64,000 nt of DNA from Nitratidesulfovibrio sp. SRB-5 (GTDB lineage Bacteria; Desulfobacterota; Desulfovibrionia; Desulfovibrionales; Desulfovibrionaceae): NCBI RefSeq assembly GCF_019931275.1, contig NZ_JAIOTY010000002.1, positions 186,001-250,000 on the forward strand, read 5' to 3'. The position numbers and the translations under genes are program-made. Below the pieces are notes generated by a model, which had not been told where the DNA came from, did no database searches, and saw only the letters and a program-made list of their open reading frames with translations. Positions 36,864-45,490 of this stretch are shown here, piece by piece. The first letter of the stretch is position 1. Each line of letters starts with the position of its first letter.

Positions 36864-36982
36864 CGCCGGCACCCACACCCGCGCCGGACGTGCGGCGATG
36901 TCCGGCGCGGGTGGCCGGCCACTACGGGGAGGCGCGGCTAGTATCGCGCCCCCTGAATGTTCTTCCCCCCTTCCCGCATAAG

Positions 36983-37022
36983 GAGGCGGACCGGTGATGC
37001 CGGTCCGCCTCCGACGTTTTTC
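36983..37022 (+). terminator. Rho-independent terminator
   Basis: Perfect 13-bp stem GGAGGCGGACCGG / CCGGTCCGCCTCC with loop TGATG, followed a few bases later by five T. It is the main stop for acs transcription. The 270 bp between here and the lipoprotein gene hold no recognised gene. Confidence 0.85.
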
Positions 37023-37292
37023 TGGCGGCTGCGGCGACGGGGCATGGCGGCGTTGCCGCACGTCTCGTGTCGCGCCGTGCCGATCGGGCTCGTCAGCGTG
37101 GGGCAAAAAAACTAGCCCGGTTGCCGCGTGTCGTGAAGGGATGCTACGTTGGCGCATGGTTCCGGAATTTTTCGGTCCGGCGGTCGGCTTGCCCCGGTCT
37201 TGTCGTGCCCAGCCCGGAGCATCCACCCGTCAGTGCCGTGCAGCGCCCCTTTGGCCGTGCCACCAGATCCATCGACACCCCAGGAGGTTTCC

Positions 37293-38051
37293 ATGCGCGT
37301 GTTCCCCTTGCGTCAACTCCGTGCTCCCGTCCGTTCCGCGCGTTGCTTGCGCCCCCGCCGCGCCGTCCGGCTCCGGGTCATTCGGCTTTCACTGCTCTTG
37401 CTGTCGCTGGCGATGCTGACGGGATGCGCATGCAGGCAGCCGTCCGCCGAGGCCGGGGCGAAGGCCGCGCAGGTTTCCCCCGCAGAATCCCCCCTGCTGC
37501 TGGAGCACCCCGCCACCGGCGGCATGCTGTACTCCCGCGAGCCGGAACTGTTGCGCCGCTACACGAAGTTTCAGGTGGAGCACGTGGTGCTGCGCGAGGA
37601 ACGGCCCGAGACGTTCCGGGGCGCATCCCTGGACGAAAAGGCGGCCATGGTCTTCATGACGCATGATATTTTCGTGGATGCGCTGCGGCGCGGCGGGTGG
37701 GAGGTGACCGACACGCCCGGCCCCGGCGTGGCCCGGCTGCGGCTGATGATCTTCGGCATGCAGGCCACCGAGGTGGTGCCCAGCGATGCCGCCTACGACA
37801 CCCCCTTCGGGCGTATCGACCTTTCGCGGCTGGACGATTCGGGCCGGGCGGCGCTGATGGGCAACATCACCATCGGCGGCGAACTGACCGACGCGGAAAC
37901 CGGGGCGCGGCTGCTGAGCTATGTGGAGCGCTGCTCCGTCACCGGGCTGGACCCGTTGCGGGCCTTTGGCCGCTGGGACGCCGCGCGCAGCGGGGTGGAG
38001 GCCAGCGCCGCGTCGCTGGTGCGCGGGTGGAACCGCCTGCACGGAAGATAG
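37293..38051 (+). CDS. Putative lipoprotein, DUF3313-like
   Basis: A 252-residue protein. A long basic n-region is followed by a hydrophobic stretch and the lipobox LTGC (Cys45), so it should be lipid-anchored. The mature part (YSREPELLRRYTKFQVEHVVL, ISIGGELTDAETGARLLSYV-like) resembles DUF3313 outer-membrane-type lipoproteins of unknown function; the DUF link is tentative. AGGAGG stands 6 nt before the ATG. It is a single-gene unit with a clear terminator downstream. Confidence 0.8.
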   Translation: MRVFPLRQLRAPVRSARCLRPRRAVRLRVIRLSLLLLSLAMLTGCACRQPSAEAGAKAAQVSPAESPLLLEHPATGGMLYSREPELLRRYTKFQVEHVVLREERPETFRGASLDEKAAMVFMTHDIFVDALRRGGWEVTDTPGPGVARLRLMIFGMQATEVVPSDAAYDTPFGRIDLSRLDDSGRAALMGNITIGGELTDAETGARLLSYVERCSVTGLDPLRAFGRWDAARSGVEASAASLVRGWNRLHGR

Positions 38052-38079
38052 CGTTTGCCGGATTGCGGCCTGAAACACC

Positions 38080-38118
38080 ACCAGCCACGCGGCGTTGCCT
38101 CGTGGCTGGTTCTTTTTT
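38080..38118 (+). terminator. Rho-independent terminator
   Basis: Perfect 10-bp stem ACCAGCCACG / CGTGGCTGGT followed by TCTTTTTT, 30 bp past the lipoprotein stop. Confidence 0.88.
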
Positions 38119-38163
38119 GGCGATGTGGCGGAAGGCGGGTGGGGGCGGGAACAGGTGGCCGAC

Positions 38164-39387
38164 CTAGCCCTGACAGGTGGGCGGGGCCGCCTCCGCCGGA
38201 GTTTCCGGCAGGGGCAGGCGCAGGGTCACCGTGGTGTCGCCGGGCTGGCTGTCGATGTCGATGAACCCGCCAAGGGCGGTGATGACGCCCACGGCCACGG
38301 ACAGGCCAAGGCCCATGCCGCGCCCAACGGGCCGGGTGGAAAAGAACGGCTCGAACACGTGGGGCAGCACTTCGGACGCGATGCCGTGGCCCGTGTCGTG
38401 AAAGGCGATGCACATCTCGCCGCCCGATGGAGGGGAAGAGGGGGACGGGCCAGATGAGGGAGACGCGGACGCGGCGCTTTCCGGGGGGGCGGAACTTGCG
38501 GAAAGCGGAAACTCCACCCGCACGGTAACGGCAAGCTCGCGCTGCGCCAACGGGGGCTGGGCGTATTCCACCGCGTCCAGCGCGTTTTCCGCCACGTGCA
38601 CGAACACCTGGCGCAGTTCCACGGGTGGGGCCACCAGCAGGGGCGTGTCCGGCGGCACGTCCAGCCGCACCGCCACCCCCAGGTCGGCGGCGCGGTCGGC
38701 CAGCAGGCGCAGGGCCTCGCCCAGCAGGTCGGCCATGCGCACCGGGCCGGGGCGCGGGTCCAGCCCCTTGCCGAAGAACAGCAGCTTGCGGGTTATCTCG
38801 CGCACGCGGCGGCTCTGGGCCTTGATCTTGACCACGGAACGGCGCATTTCCGCCGCGTGCGGGCTGGATGCAAGGTCCGGCTCGTCCAGCAGGTCCTCTA
38901 TCCAGCCCGCCGCGTTGGTCATGATGTTCACGGGGTTGTTGATCTCGTGCGCCACGCCTTCGGCCAGCCGCCCGATGGAGGCCAGCTTGCCCGCCTCGAT
39001 CATGCGGGCGTTTTCTTCCTGGCGCAGCTTGCGTTCGTGGGCGGCGCGCAGTTCGCGCACCAGATCGTCGATGTCGGCGGGCTTCAGCAGGTAGTTGAAC
39101 GCCCCGTGGCGCATGCCCTCAACGGCGCTGCGCACGTCCGACGAGCCGGTCAGCATCAGCGCCTCGACCAGCGGCAGGCGGGCCTTCATGCGCCGCAACA
39201 GGTCTATGCCGCTGGCGCCGGGCAGGCACACGTCCAGCACGGCCACGTCGAATTCTTCCCCGGCGTCCAGCAACGCCAGGGCGGATTCGGCGTCATAGGC
39301 GGTGCGCACGGCAATGCCGCGCGCACGCAATCGTTCGGCCAGCAGTTCGGCGAAGGCCGTCTCGTCATCCACGAGCAGGGCGCGCAT
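38164..39387 (-). CDS. Receiver-histidine kinase hybrid
   Basis: A 407-residue cytosolic protein. An N-terminal receiver domain has its phospho-acceptor Asp at about 52 in VAVLDVCLPG. A HisKA domain follows with the phospho-accepting His in EGVAHEINNP, then an HATPase domain with N-box ENALDAV and G-boxes DTGHGI and GRGMGLGLS. A Ser/Pro-rich insert sits in the ATPase domain before DTGHG. The receiver-first order suggests a kinase controlled by phosphorylation from another kinase. GAGGGA precedes the second of two adjacent ATGs. It belongs to a leftward signalling cluster at 38-43.7 kb. Confidence 0.9.
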   Translation of the reverse strand: MRALLVDDETAFAELLAERLRARGIAVRTAYDAESALALLDAGEEFDVAVLDVCLPGASGIDLLRRMKARLPLVEALMLTGSSDVRSAVEGMRHGAFNYLLKPADIDDLVRELRAAHERKLRQEENARMIEAGKLASIGRLAEGVAHEINNPVNIMTNAAGWIEDLLDEPDLASSPHAAEMRRSVVKIKAQSRRVREITRKLLFFGKGLDPRPGPVRMADLLGEALRLLADRAADLGVAVRLDVPPDTPLLVAPPVELRQVFVHVAENALDAVEYAQPPLAQRELAVTVRVEFPLSASSAPPESAASASPSSGPSPSSPPSGGEMCIAFHDTGHGIASEVLPHVFEPFFSTRPVGRGMGLGLSVAVGVITALGGFIDIDSQPGDTTVTLRLPLPETPAEAAPPTCQG

Positions 39388-39488
39388 CATGCTTCCCTCG
39401 GATATATCCGGAATCCGCCCCGGGCATCCCTGCGGATGCCCCGGCCCCCGGAGACCCCCCGGAGACCCCGGGCGGGTGCGGCCCGCCG

Positions 39489-39944
39489 CTACTTCTTGTC
39501 TTCGTCCAGGATCTTGCGGGCGTTGTCGAAGTCGCCGGCCTGCGCAAAGGTGGCGGCCACCATGGCGTCCTCGACCTTTTCGCGGAAGGCGCGGCGGATG
39601 TCGCGCACCAGGATGTCGATGTCCACGGGCTTCTTGTGGTACTCGAAGGCGCCCAGGCGGCGGGCTTCTTCCTCGTCCTTTTCGGTGCCGTGGCCGGTCA
39701 GCACGATGACCTGCACCTGCGGGTAGGCCTTCTTGACGCGGCGCAGCACTTCCATGCCATCGATGCCGGGCATGCGCAGGTCAAGGACCATGACGTCGGG
39801 CACCTCGCCGGCGGACACCATCTGCAGGGCTTCTTCACCGTTCAGGGCAACGGTGGCCCCGGCGTCGCGCATGGACATGCGTTCGGCCAGCGTGCGGACG
39901 AAATTTTCCTCGTCGTCCACCAGCAATACCTTGATACCCTTCAT
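39489..39944 (-). CDS. Stand-alone response regulator (receiver domain)
   Basis: A 151-residue protein with one receiver domain. The acidic pocket is VDDEE, the phospho-acceptor Asp55 lies in MVLDLRMPGIDG, and the switch Thr and Lys are in VLTGHG and YHKKPVD. The last 30 residues form a short charged tail, not an output domain. It probably passes phosphate or binds a partner protein. AAGGAG precedes the ATG. It sits between the hybrid kinase and the duplicated-motif protein. Confidence 0.92.
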   Translation of the reverse strand: MKGIKVLLVDDEENFVRTLAERMSMRDAGATVALNGEEALQMVSAGEVPDVMVLDLRMPGIDGMEVLRRVKKAYPQVQVIVLTGHGTEKDEEEARRLGAFEYHKKPVDIDILVRDIRRAFREKVEDAMVAATFAQAGDFDNARKILDEDKK

Positions 39945-40031
39945 GACTGCTCTCCTTCGGGTTCGGGTGAAACTCGGTCCGCAAACCCGCGCGGCGGTGG
40001 CGAAGCCGCCGCACGGGGCACTAGCTGTGTT

Positions 40032-40322
40032 CTAGATGGGCACGACGCCGTAGCACACGGCCACGTCGCCAAGGCCCACGTTGTCCAGGAAGCTGTTGTG
40101 GATGACCCGGCGCGCGGGGCGCACGCATCCCATCATCTCCAGGGCCACGTCGTGGCAGTCGGCCTCGGCGAAGGCCACGGCCGCGAAGACATCCTCAAGC
40201 CGCCCGGCGCATGCGGCAGCGGGGGTTACGCCCGCCATGCGCATGGCCTCGTCGTGGTCCGCCGCATCGGCGAAGGCCACGGCCGCGAAGCAGCGTTCCA
40301 GCGTTTCACGAAGTGTTGCCAT
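40032..40322 (-). CDS. Small protein with an internal duplication, unknown
   Basis: A 96-residue soluble protein. The motif L-E-x2-FAAVAFA-(D/E)-A-x2-HD-x-A-x2-M occurs twice (residues about 7-30 and 43-66), each copy likely a two-helix hairpin. The tail holds three cysteines overall with the second repeat. GGAGG lies 5 nt before the ATG. It is not recognised. It sits among receivers and kinases, so a phosphorelay partner or adaptor is possible, but that is only context. Confidence 0.7.
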   Translation of the reverse strand: MATLRETLERCFAAVAFADAADHDEAMRMAGVTPAAACAGRLEDVFAAVAFAEADCHDVALEMMGCVRPARRVIHNSFLDNVGLGDVAVCYGVVPI

Positions 40323-40447
40323 ACGTTCCTCCGTTGTGCCGTGGCGGCAGAATGTTGCCGCCGCGTGAGACAAGTGTTTCAGGAGAGCAGTTGGCTATAT
40401 CGTAGCTGAAACCGTTGCAACGCGAAAGCGGAAAATATGGCGCCGCA

Positions 40448-41206
40448 TCATGCGGTGCAGTTGGGGCAGGGCAGAAAAAAGCGCAAATGCGCGGCTTCAG
40501 CCTGTCGCACCTCTGCCCCGCAGGCCTGCATGCATCGTGCTGTGTCGGCACTGGTCGTGGAAAGCTCCGTCGCGCCGGAAGCGGCCCGCGTTCCGGGCGG
40601 GGTGAAGTCCATCTCCACGCCGGGCACACCGTCGTGCAGGGCCGCGCGCAGCACCAGCGCCCCGCCGGTGGCGGGCCGGGAACTCCGGGCGGCCTCGCCC
40701 GCCATGTCGTCTGCCGGGCCGCCGGGCAATCCCTCGCCCAGGCAGCAGCGCACGGCGCGCAACAGGCTGGCGCGCAGGGGCAGGCCGGGGGCGTTCACGC
40801 GCACCGCCGGGCCATCCCCTTGCGAAAGTTCCACCCCGCGCATGGCGCAGCCGCGCCGGGCCAGGGCCACGAATTCCTCCAGCACCGCGCCAAGGTCGCG
40901 GGGGCCCTCGCCGTCCTCTTCCCAGGCGTGGGCCAGGCGGTTCAGGTTCCATGCCAGGTCTCCCCCGCGCGCCACCTGTTCCTGAATCAGCGAAAGCATG
41001 GTGCACAGCCGGTCGCGGTGGGGCAGCCCTTCGCCGCACAGGGACACGAGGTCCTGCATCAGCCCGGCGGATTCGCGGATCACCGCCAAGGCGTTCTGCA
41101 ATTCGTGCGTGGCCGATGCGGCAAGGCGGCCCACGCATTCGTGGGCGGCGTCATCCCCCGCCGTGGCGGCGGGGACGGCCATGTGGATGGTGTCGTCGTG
41201 TGCCAT
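40448..41206 (-). CDS. Degenerate histidine-kinase-like protein
   Basis: A 252-residue protein. LAASATHELQNALAVIRES resembles the H-box of HisKA domains, keeping the His followed by Glu. A helical segment follows, but no N-box or DxGxG ATP-binding motif is found in the C-terminal 120 residues. It may therefore be a phosphotransfer or dimerisation protein (compare ChpT-like proteins) rather than an active kinase. GGAA stands 7 nt before the ATG. Immediately upstream is a receiver and kinase pair in the same direction. Confidence 0.7.
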   Translation of the reverse strand: MAHDDTIHMAVPAATAGDDAAHECVGRLAASATHELQNALAVIRESAGLMQDLVSLCGEGLPHRDRLCTMLSLIQEQVARGGDLAWNLNRLAHAWEEDGEGPRDLGAVLEEFVALARRGCAMRGVELSQGDGPAVRVNAPGLPLRASLLRAVRCCLGEGLPGGPADDMAGEAARSSRPATGGALVLRAALHDGVPGVEMDFTPPGTRAASGATELSTTSADTARCMQACGAEVRQAEAAHLRFFLPCPNCTA

Positions 41207-41254
41207 GCCGTGTTTCCTGTGCGATACGTTGTGCCGGAGTGCGTGCATCCGGGG

Positions 41255-41644
41255 CTAGCTGTTGCCCTGGGCGGCCTGCGCCAGCCGTCCCGCCTCGTGC
41301 AGCTTTTCCAGCAGGTCTTCCAGCCGCAGGGGCTTCATCAGGTAGTCGAAGGCGCCCAGCTTCATGCCCTCGATGCCGTCGCGCGCGCTGCCGTGCCCGG
41401 TCAGCAGGATGACCTGCACGCCGGGGTGCCCGGCCTTGATGCGGCGCAGGGCCTCGGTGCCCTTGATGCCGGGCATCATCAGGTCCAGCACCACCACGTG
41501 GGGCGGGTCAGCCTCCACGGCGCGCAGGGCCTGCTCGCCATCGGTGGCGATGCGCGTGGCCATGCCGCGCAGCGACAGCCGTTCGGCCAGGGTCGTGACG
41601 AATTCCTCTTCGTCATCCACGAGCAGAACCTTCAGTTCCTGCAT
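41255..41644 (-). CDS. Stand-alone response regulator (receiver domain)
   Basis: A 129-residue receiver-only protein. VDDEEE supplies the acidic pocket, Asp54 lies in VVLDLMMPGIKG, and the conserved Thr and Lys are in LLTGHG and YLMKPL. It is closely similar to the receiver at 39489. Its start lies two bases before the kinase stop region, so it is cotranscribed with the dCache kinase upstream, which is its probable phosphodonor. Confidence 0.93.
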   Translation of the reverse strand: MQELKVLLVDDEEEFVTTLAERLSLRGMATRIATDGEQALRAVEADPPHVVVLDLMMPGIKGTEALRRIKAGHPGVQVILLTGHGSARDGIEGMKLGAFDYLMKPLRLEDLLEKLHEAGRLAQAAQGNS

Positions 41645-41646
41645 GC

Positions 41647-43377
41647 TTAGCTCCCGAGGGTGGCCGTTGGCGCGGCCTTCACGGGCAGGAAGACGGTCAC
41701 GGTGGTACCCGCGCCCTCCTTGCTCTGCACCGCGATGTCGCCGCCAAGGCGCCTGATGATGCCGTAGGTTATGAACATGCCAAGGCCGGTCCCCGAGGTC
41801 TTCTTGGTGGTGAAGAACGGTTCGAAGATGTGCCGAAGCACCTCGTCGGACATGCCCTTGCCGTTGTCCTTGATGGACACGCCCACCGTGTCCGGGTCGC
41901 GCAGCCAGGTGGCCAGCGTCACGGACCCGCCGTCCGGCACGGCGGCGAAGGCGTTGTTCAGGATGTTCAGGAACACCTGCTGCAACTGGCCCCGGTCCGA
42001 CGCGATGCGCGGCATGGCCGGGTCGAGGCTGACCGAGGTGGTGATGGACCGGTGCAGCGCCTCCTGCTCCAGGAAGCTCATGGTTTCCTTGAGCACGTCG
42101 TTGACGTCCAGCTGCTCGATGTTCACGTCCATGCGGCGCGAAAAGCCCAGCAGCCGGTGGGTGATGGACCGGCAGCGCTCCACCGAGCGCAGGATGGCGT
42201 CCACCAGCGCGCGGAAGCGGTCGCGCTCCGGAAAGTCCTTGGCCAGTTCCATGAGGTCGGAGGCCAGGCCCGCCTTTTCGTTGATGATGGCCAGCGGGTT
42301 GTTGATCTCGTGCGCCACCCCGGCGGCCAGCCGCCCGATGGAGGACAGCTTCTGGGTGTGCTCCATCTGCACGAAGGCGGCGATGCGCCGCTCGTCGCTG
42401 GCGCGCATGCGCCGCACCAGGAGGTCGGTCAGGCCGAAGGCCACGGACAGGATCAGCGCCACGCTGGTGACGAACAGCAGTATCAGGTCGCTGCGCAGGG
42501 TGGTCCATGGCTTGAAGATGTCGGCGCGGGGCTTCACCGCCATCAGCACGAAGTCGGCGTGCTGGAAGTAGGTGTAGGTGATGAACACGTCGCGCCCGGC
42601 GGGGTCGGTGGTCTCCAGCGTGGCCGTTTCATAGGTCATGGGCGGCATGGGCAGGGGCAGCTGGTCCAGCACGGCGCCGTAGAAGCGCGATGCGGTCTGG
42701 AGCACCCCGGCGGTGTTCACCAGAAAGGCGTCGCTTTCCGGCTCCAGCCCCATGGAGGCGATGAGCCGGTCGAACTGCCCGGTGTCGATGGTGGCGCGCA
42801 GCACCCACGAGTGGCCGTCGTCGGTCATGCGCTGCACGGCGATGACGATGTGCGGAAAGCGCCGGAAGCCCATGAACACGTCGCTGACGTACACGCCCTT
42901 GACCCGCGTCTGCTGGTACCAGTCGGCGCTGGAGTAGTCCTTGCCCTTCAGGTTGTACGGGCCCACGTAGCTTGCGTGCACGCCGTTTTCATTGATGAGC
43001 CCAAGGTCGATGAAGCCGGGAAATTCGCCCTTCACCGCGCGGAAGATGCGGTTCAGGTTGCGTTCGTCCGCCAGTTCCGCCGGGGTGTACACCTGCGAGA
43101 TGAGGCTGACGGTGGAGGCGCGCTCGGCCAGGAACAGTTCGAAGGAATGGCGGGTCTTGTTCACCAGCCCGCGCACCGGGGTGACGATTTCGCGCGTCAG
43201 GGTGGCGCGGTACTGGTGGTAGTTGATCACCGACAGGATGAGCAGCGGCACCACGGCGGCGGTGGTCAGCAGCAGGGTGATCTTGCGGCGCAGGGCCTGG
43301 TAGCGTTCCGGCGCGATTTCTTCCGGCACGTCCAGCGCGGTGCGGAACAGGCTGCGGAAACGTTCCAGGCGGCTCAT
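41647..43377 (-). CDS. Membrane sensor histidine kinase with dCache-type sensor
   Basis: A 576-residue protein. Transmembrane helix 1 is at about 31-52, a periplasmic dCache/PAS-like sensor at about 55-295 (YNLKGKDYSSADWYQQTRVKGVYVSDV-type sequence), and helix 2 at about 300-322. HisKA (AAGVAHEINNPLAIINEKA) and HATPase (NILNNAFAAVP, DNGKGMSD, TGLGMFITYGI) follow. All kinase motifs look intact. No HAMP domain is obvious. Its ATG overlaps the stop of the NifX-like gene (ATGA), so the two are translationally coupled. Confidence 0.92.
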   Translation of the reverse strand: MSRLERFRSLFRTALDVPEEIAPERYQALRRKITLLLTTAAVVPLLILSVINYHQYRATLTREIVTPVRGLVNKTRHSFELFLAERASTVSLISQVYTPAELADERNLNRIFRAVKGEFPGFIDLGLINENGVHASYVGPYNLKGKDYSSADWYQQTRVKGVYVSDVFMGFRRFPHIVIAVQRMTDDGHSWVLRATIDTGQFDRLIASMGLEPESDAFLVNTAGVLQTASRFYGAVLDQLPLPMPPMTYETATLETTDPAGRDVFITYTYFQHADFVLMAVKPRADIFKPWTTLRSDLILLFVTSVALILSVAFGLTDLLVRRMRASDERRIAAFVQMEHTQKLSSIGRLAAGVAHEINNPLAIINEKAGLASDLMELAKDFPERDRFRALVDAILRSVERCRSITHRLLGFSRRMDVNIEQLDVNDVLKETMSFLEQEALHRSITTSVSLDPAMPRIASDRGQLQQVFLNILNNAFAAVPDGGSVTLATWLRDPDTVGVSIKDNGKGMSDEVLRHIFEPFFTTKKTSGTGLGMFITYGIIRRLGGDIAVQSKEGAGTTVTVFLPVKAAPTATLGS

Positions 43378-43721
43378 GCGTCGCTCCTGTGGAACAGGAT
43401 GTCGCCGGGGCGCAGCACGTCGGCGCGAAACCGGGCAATGGCCTCGTCCACCGGGCCCATGACGTTGTCGATGACCTCAATGCGCTTCCAGCGCAGGTAC
43501 TGCCAGAACTCGTCGTCGATGCCGTTGCAGATCACCGCGCGCACCTTTTCTTCCAGCGCGATGCGGCACAGTTCCTCGGACGAGGCGTGGGCCAGCAGCA
43601 CGCTGGAACGGGAAAGCTCGGCGCCGTCGGCGTCCAGGTGCACCAGCAGGGCCTCGCCCGCCAGGTCGAAGCGGGGGGCTACCTCGTTACGGTACAGGGG
43701 TATGAGCAGGGTGGCAGGCAT
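43374..43721 (-). CDS. NifX/NifB-type (dinitrogenase FeMo-cofactor-like) domain protein
   Basis: A 115-residue protein resembling PF02579 domains: MPATLLIPLYRNEVAPRFDLAGEALLV, the middle AEELCRIALEEKVRAVICNGI-like region, and a final helix. The family binds metal clusters or cofactors in nitrogenase maturation but is also common in anaerobes as stand-alone proteins. No nitrogenase gene is nearby. It precedes and overlaps a sensor kinase, so it could sense a metal or cofactor for that kinase; this is inference. Confidence 0.8.
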   Translation of the reverse strand: MPATLLIPLYRNEVAPRFDLAGEALLVHLDADGAELSRSSVLLAHASSEELCRIALEEKVRAVICNGIDDEFWQYLRWKRIEVIDNVMGPVDEAIARFRADVLRPGDILFHRSDA

Positions 43722-43722
43722 A

Positions 43723-45312
43723 TCAGCACATCCCGTACTGTTTCATCTTGCGCCACAGGGTGGAACGGCCCCAGCCCAGAAGTTCCGCGGCCTCGCCCCG
43801 GCGGTTGCCGGTGCGTTGCAGGGCGTCCGCGATGAGGCGGCGTTCCAGGTCGCTGACGCTGGCCCGGGCCAGTGGCTCGGCCATGTCGACGGCGGCCTGC
43901 GCGGAACCCTGCGCGTCACCGGGCGCGCCGGAGGCGTCTGGCACGCCGGGAATGCCGCGCCCGGCCCTGCGCTCGCGCTCGGCGCGGCGGGCTTCTGCCT
44001 TGGCCTGGAAAAGATACGCGGGCAGGTGCGCGGGCATCACCGTTTCACCGGGGCACAGGGTGACGGCGTATTCGGCGATGTTGCGCAACTCGCGCACGTT
44101 GCCCGGGAAGGGGTAGTCCAGCAGGGTGCGCAGGGCCTTGCCCGAGCAGCCGCGCACGGTCTTTTTCATCCGCGCGGCAAAATGCCCCATGAAATGGTTG
44201 AGCAGAAATTCGATGTCCTCGCCCCGGTCGCGCAGGGGGGGCAGGTGCAGGCGCACGGCGGACAGGCGGCGGAACAGGTCCTCGCGCAGGCGGCCTTCGG
44301 CCACCAGCTGTTCCGGGTCGCGGTTGGTGGCCACCACCAGGCGCACGTCGCACGCCACGGGCTCTGTGGCGCCCACGGGGTAGATGACCCCCTCGTCCAG
44401 GAAGGCCAGCAGGCGGCCCTGGATGGACAGGGGCAAATCGCCGATCTCGGTGAGGTACAGCGTGCCGCCCTGGGCCAGGCGGAACCGGCCCGGCTTGTTC
44501 TCTTCCGCGCCGGGGAAGGCGCCCTTGCGGTGGCCGAACAGCTCCGATTCGGCCAGAAATTCGGGCAGGGACGACAGGCTGGCCTTCACGAACGGCTCGC
44601 GGGCGCGGGATGACGCCTTGTGCACGGCCTCGGCCAGGGTGTCCTTGCCGGTGCCCGTCTCGCCGGTGACCAGCAGGGGGCCGTCATTCTGTGCCACGGC
44701 GGGCAGGGCCTGGAACACCCGTTCCATGGCCACGCTGCGTCCCACCAGCGGCCCGAAGGCCTCGCCCTTGGCGGTCTTTTCCTCAAGCTCGCGCACCAGC
44801 GTCAGGTCTTCCACGGCGTGCAGCCAGCCCACCACGCGGCCATCGGCATCGCGCAGGGGGGACATGCTCATGCGCACCGGGATGCGGCGGCGATGGCGGT
44901 TCAGGATGTCGCCTTCCTGCGCGGGGGGCAGTTCGCCGTCGTCCATCATGTCGTAATGCGCGCCCGACGCCGTGGCCACGGTAACCCCCGATGCGGTGGT
45001 CAGCGGGCGGCGCAGCGGACAGCGGTGCAGGCAGATGCTGGCGCGCAGGGCGTGGCGGCAGGGTATGCCGCGCACTTCCGCCGTGGTGAACCCGGTCAGG
45101 GTTTCCAGCGCGCGGTTCATCAGGCGGATGGAACAGTCGGTGTCCAGCAGGGCCACGCCCACGGGCAGGGCGTCCAGCATGGCCGCCAGGTCCACCGGCA
45201 GGGGCGAGATGCCCGACACGTGCGGCAGCGGCGGCGCGCCGTGACGTGCGGGCGACCCGGCGCGGGGCCGGATGCTGTGCGGGGCTGCTGGGCCTGTCTG
45301 CTGCGTGGACAC
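43723..45312 (-). CDS. PAS-AAA+-HTH sigma54-type regulator with altered core motifs
   Basis: A 529-residue protein. A PAS domain carries a cysteine cluster (IPCRHALRASICLHRCPL), then an AAA+ domain and a Fis-type HTH (NRRGEAAELLGWGRSTLWRKMK). Walker A is intact (GETGTGKD). The sigma54-contact loop reads GAFPGA instead of GAFTGA, and Walker B reads GGTLYLTE instead of LDE. Both changes are expected to harm sigma54 activation or ATP hydrolysis. A GTG start at 45312 has AGGTG upstream; a longer frame to 45456 exists without support. It lies just upstream of the NifX-like and kinase genes in the same direction. Confidence 0.85.
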   Translation of the reverse strand: MSTQQTGPAAPHSIRPRAGSPARHGAPPLPHVSGISPLPVDLAAMLDALPVGVALLDTDCSIRLMNRALETLTGFTTAEVRGIPCRHALRASICLHRCPLRRPLTTASGVTVATASGAHYDMMDDGELPPAQEGDILNRHRRRIPVRMSMSPLRDADGRVVGWLHAVEDLTLVRELEEKTAKGEAFGPLVGRSVAMERVFQALPAVAQNDGPLLVTGETGTGKDTLAEAVHKASSRAREPFVKASLSSLPEFLAESELFGHRKGAFPGAEENKPGRFRLAQGGTLYLTEIGDLPLSIQGRLLAFLDEGVIYPVGATEPVACDVRLVVATNRDPEQLVAEGRLREDLFRRLSAVRLHLPPLRDRGEDIEFLLNHFMGHFAARMKKTVRGCSGKALRTLLDYPFPGNVRELRNIAEYAVTLCPGETVMPAHLPAYLFQAKAEARRAERERRAGRGIPGVPDASGAPGDAQGSAQAAVDMAEPLARASVSDLERRLIADALQRTGNRRGEAAELLGWGRSTLWRKMKQYGMC

Positions 45313-45490
45313 GAAGCACCTGTTCCGTCGTTGCGCGTTATGCCGGGCGCTGGGTGAGGACACGGGGCGTCCGGCGTCGGGGGTTGCGGTCCGGGGCGCC
45401 GCGTCGCACCCCGGACCGTTGCCCATGGCAGTTCCACGGGCGGCACATTTTTGCAAGCGGCTGTGCCGGGCGCGTTTCAGATCGGAATGC

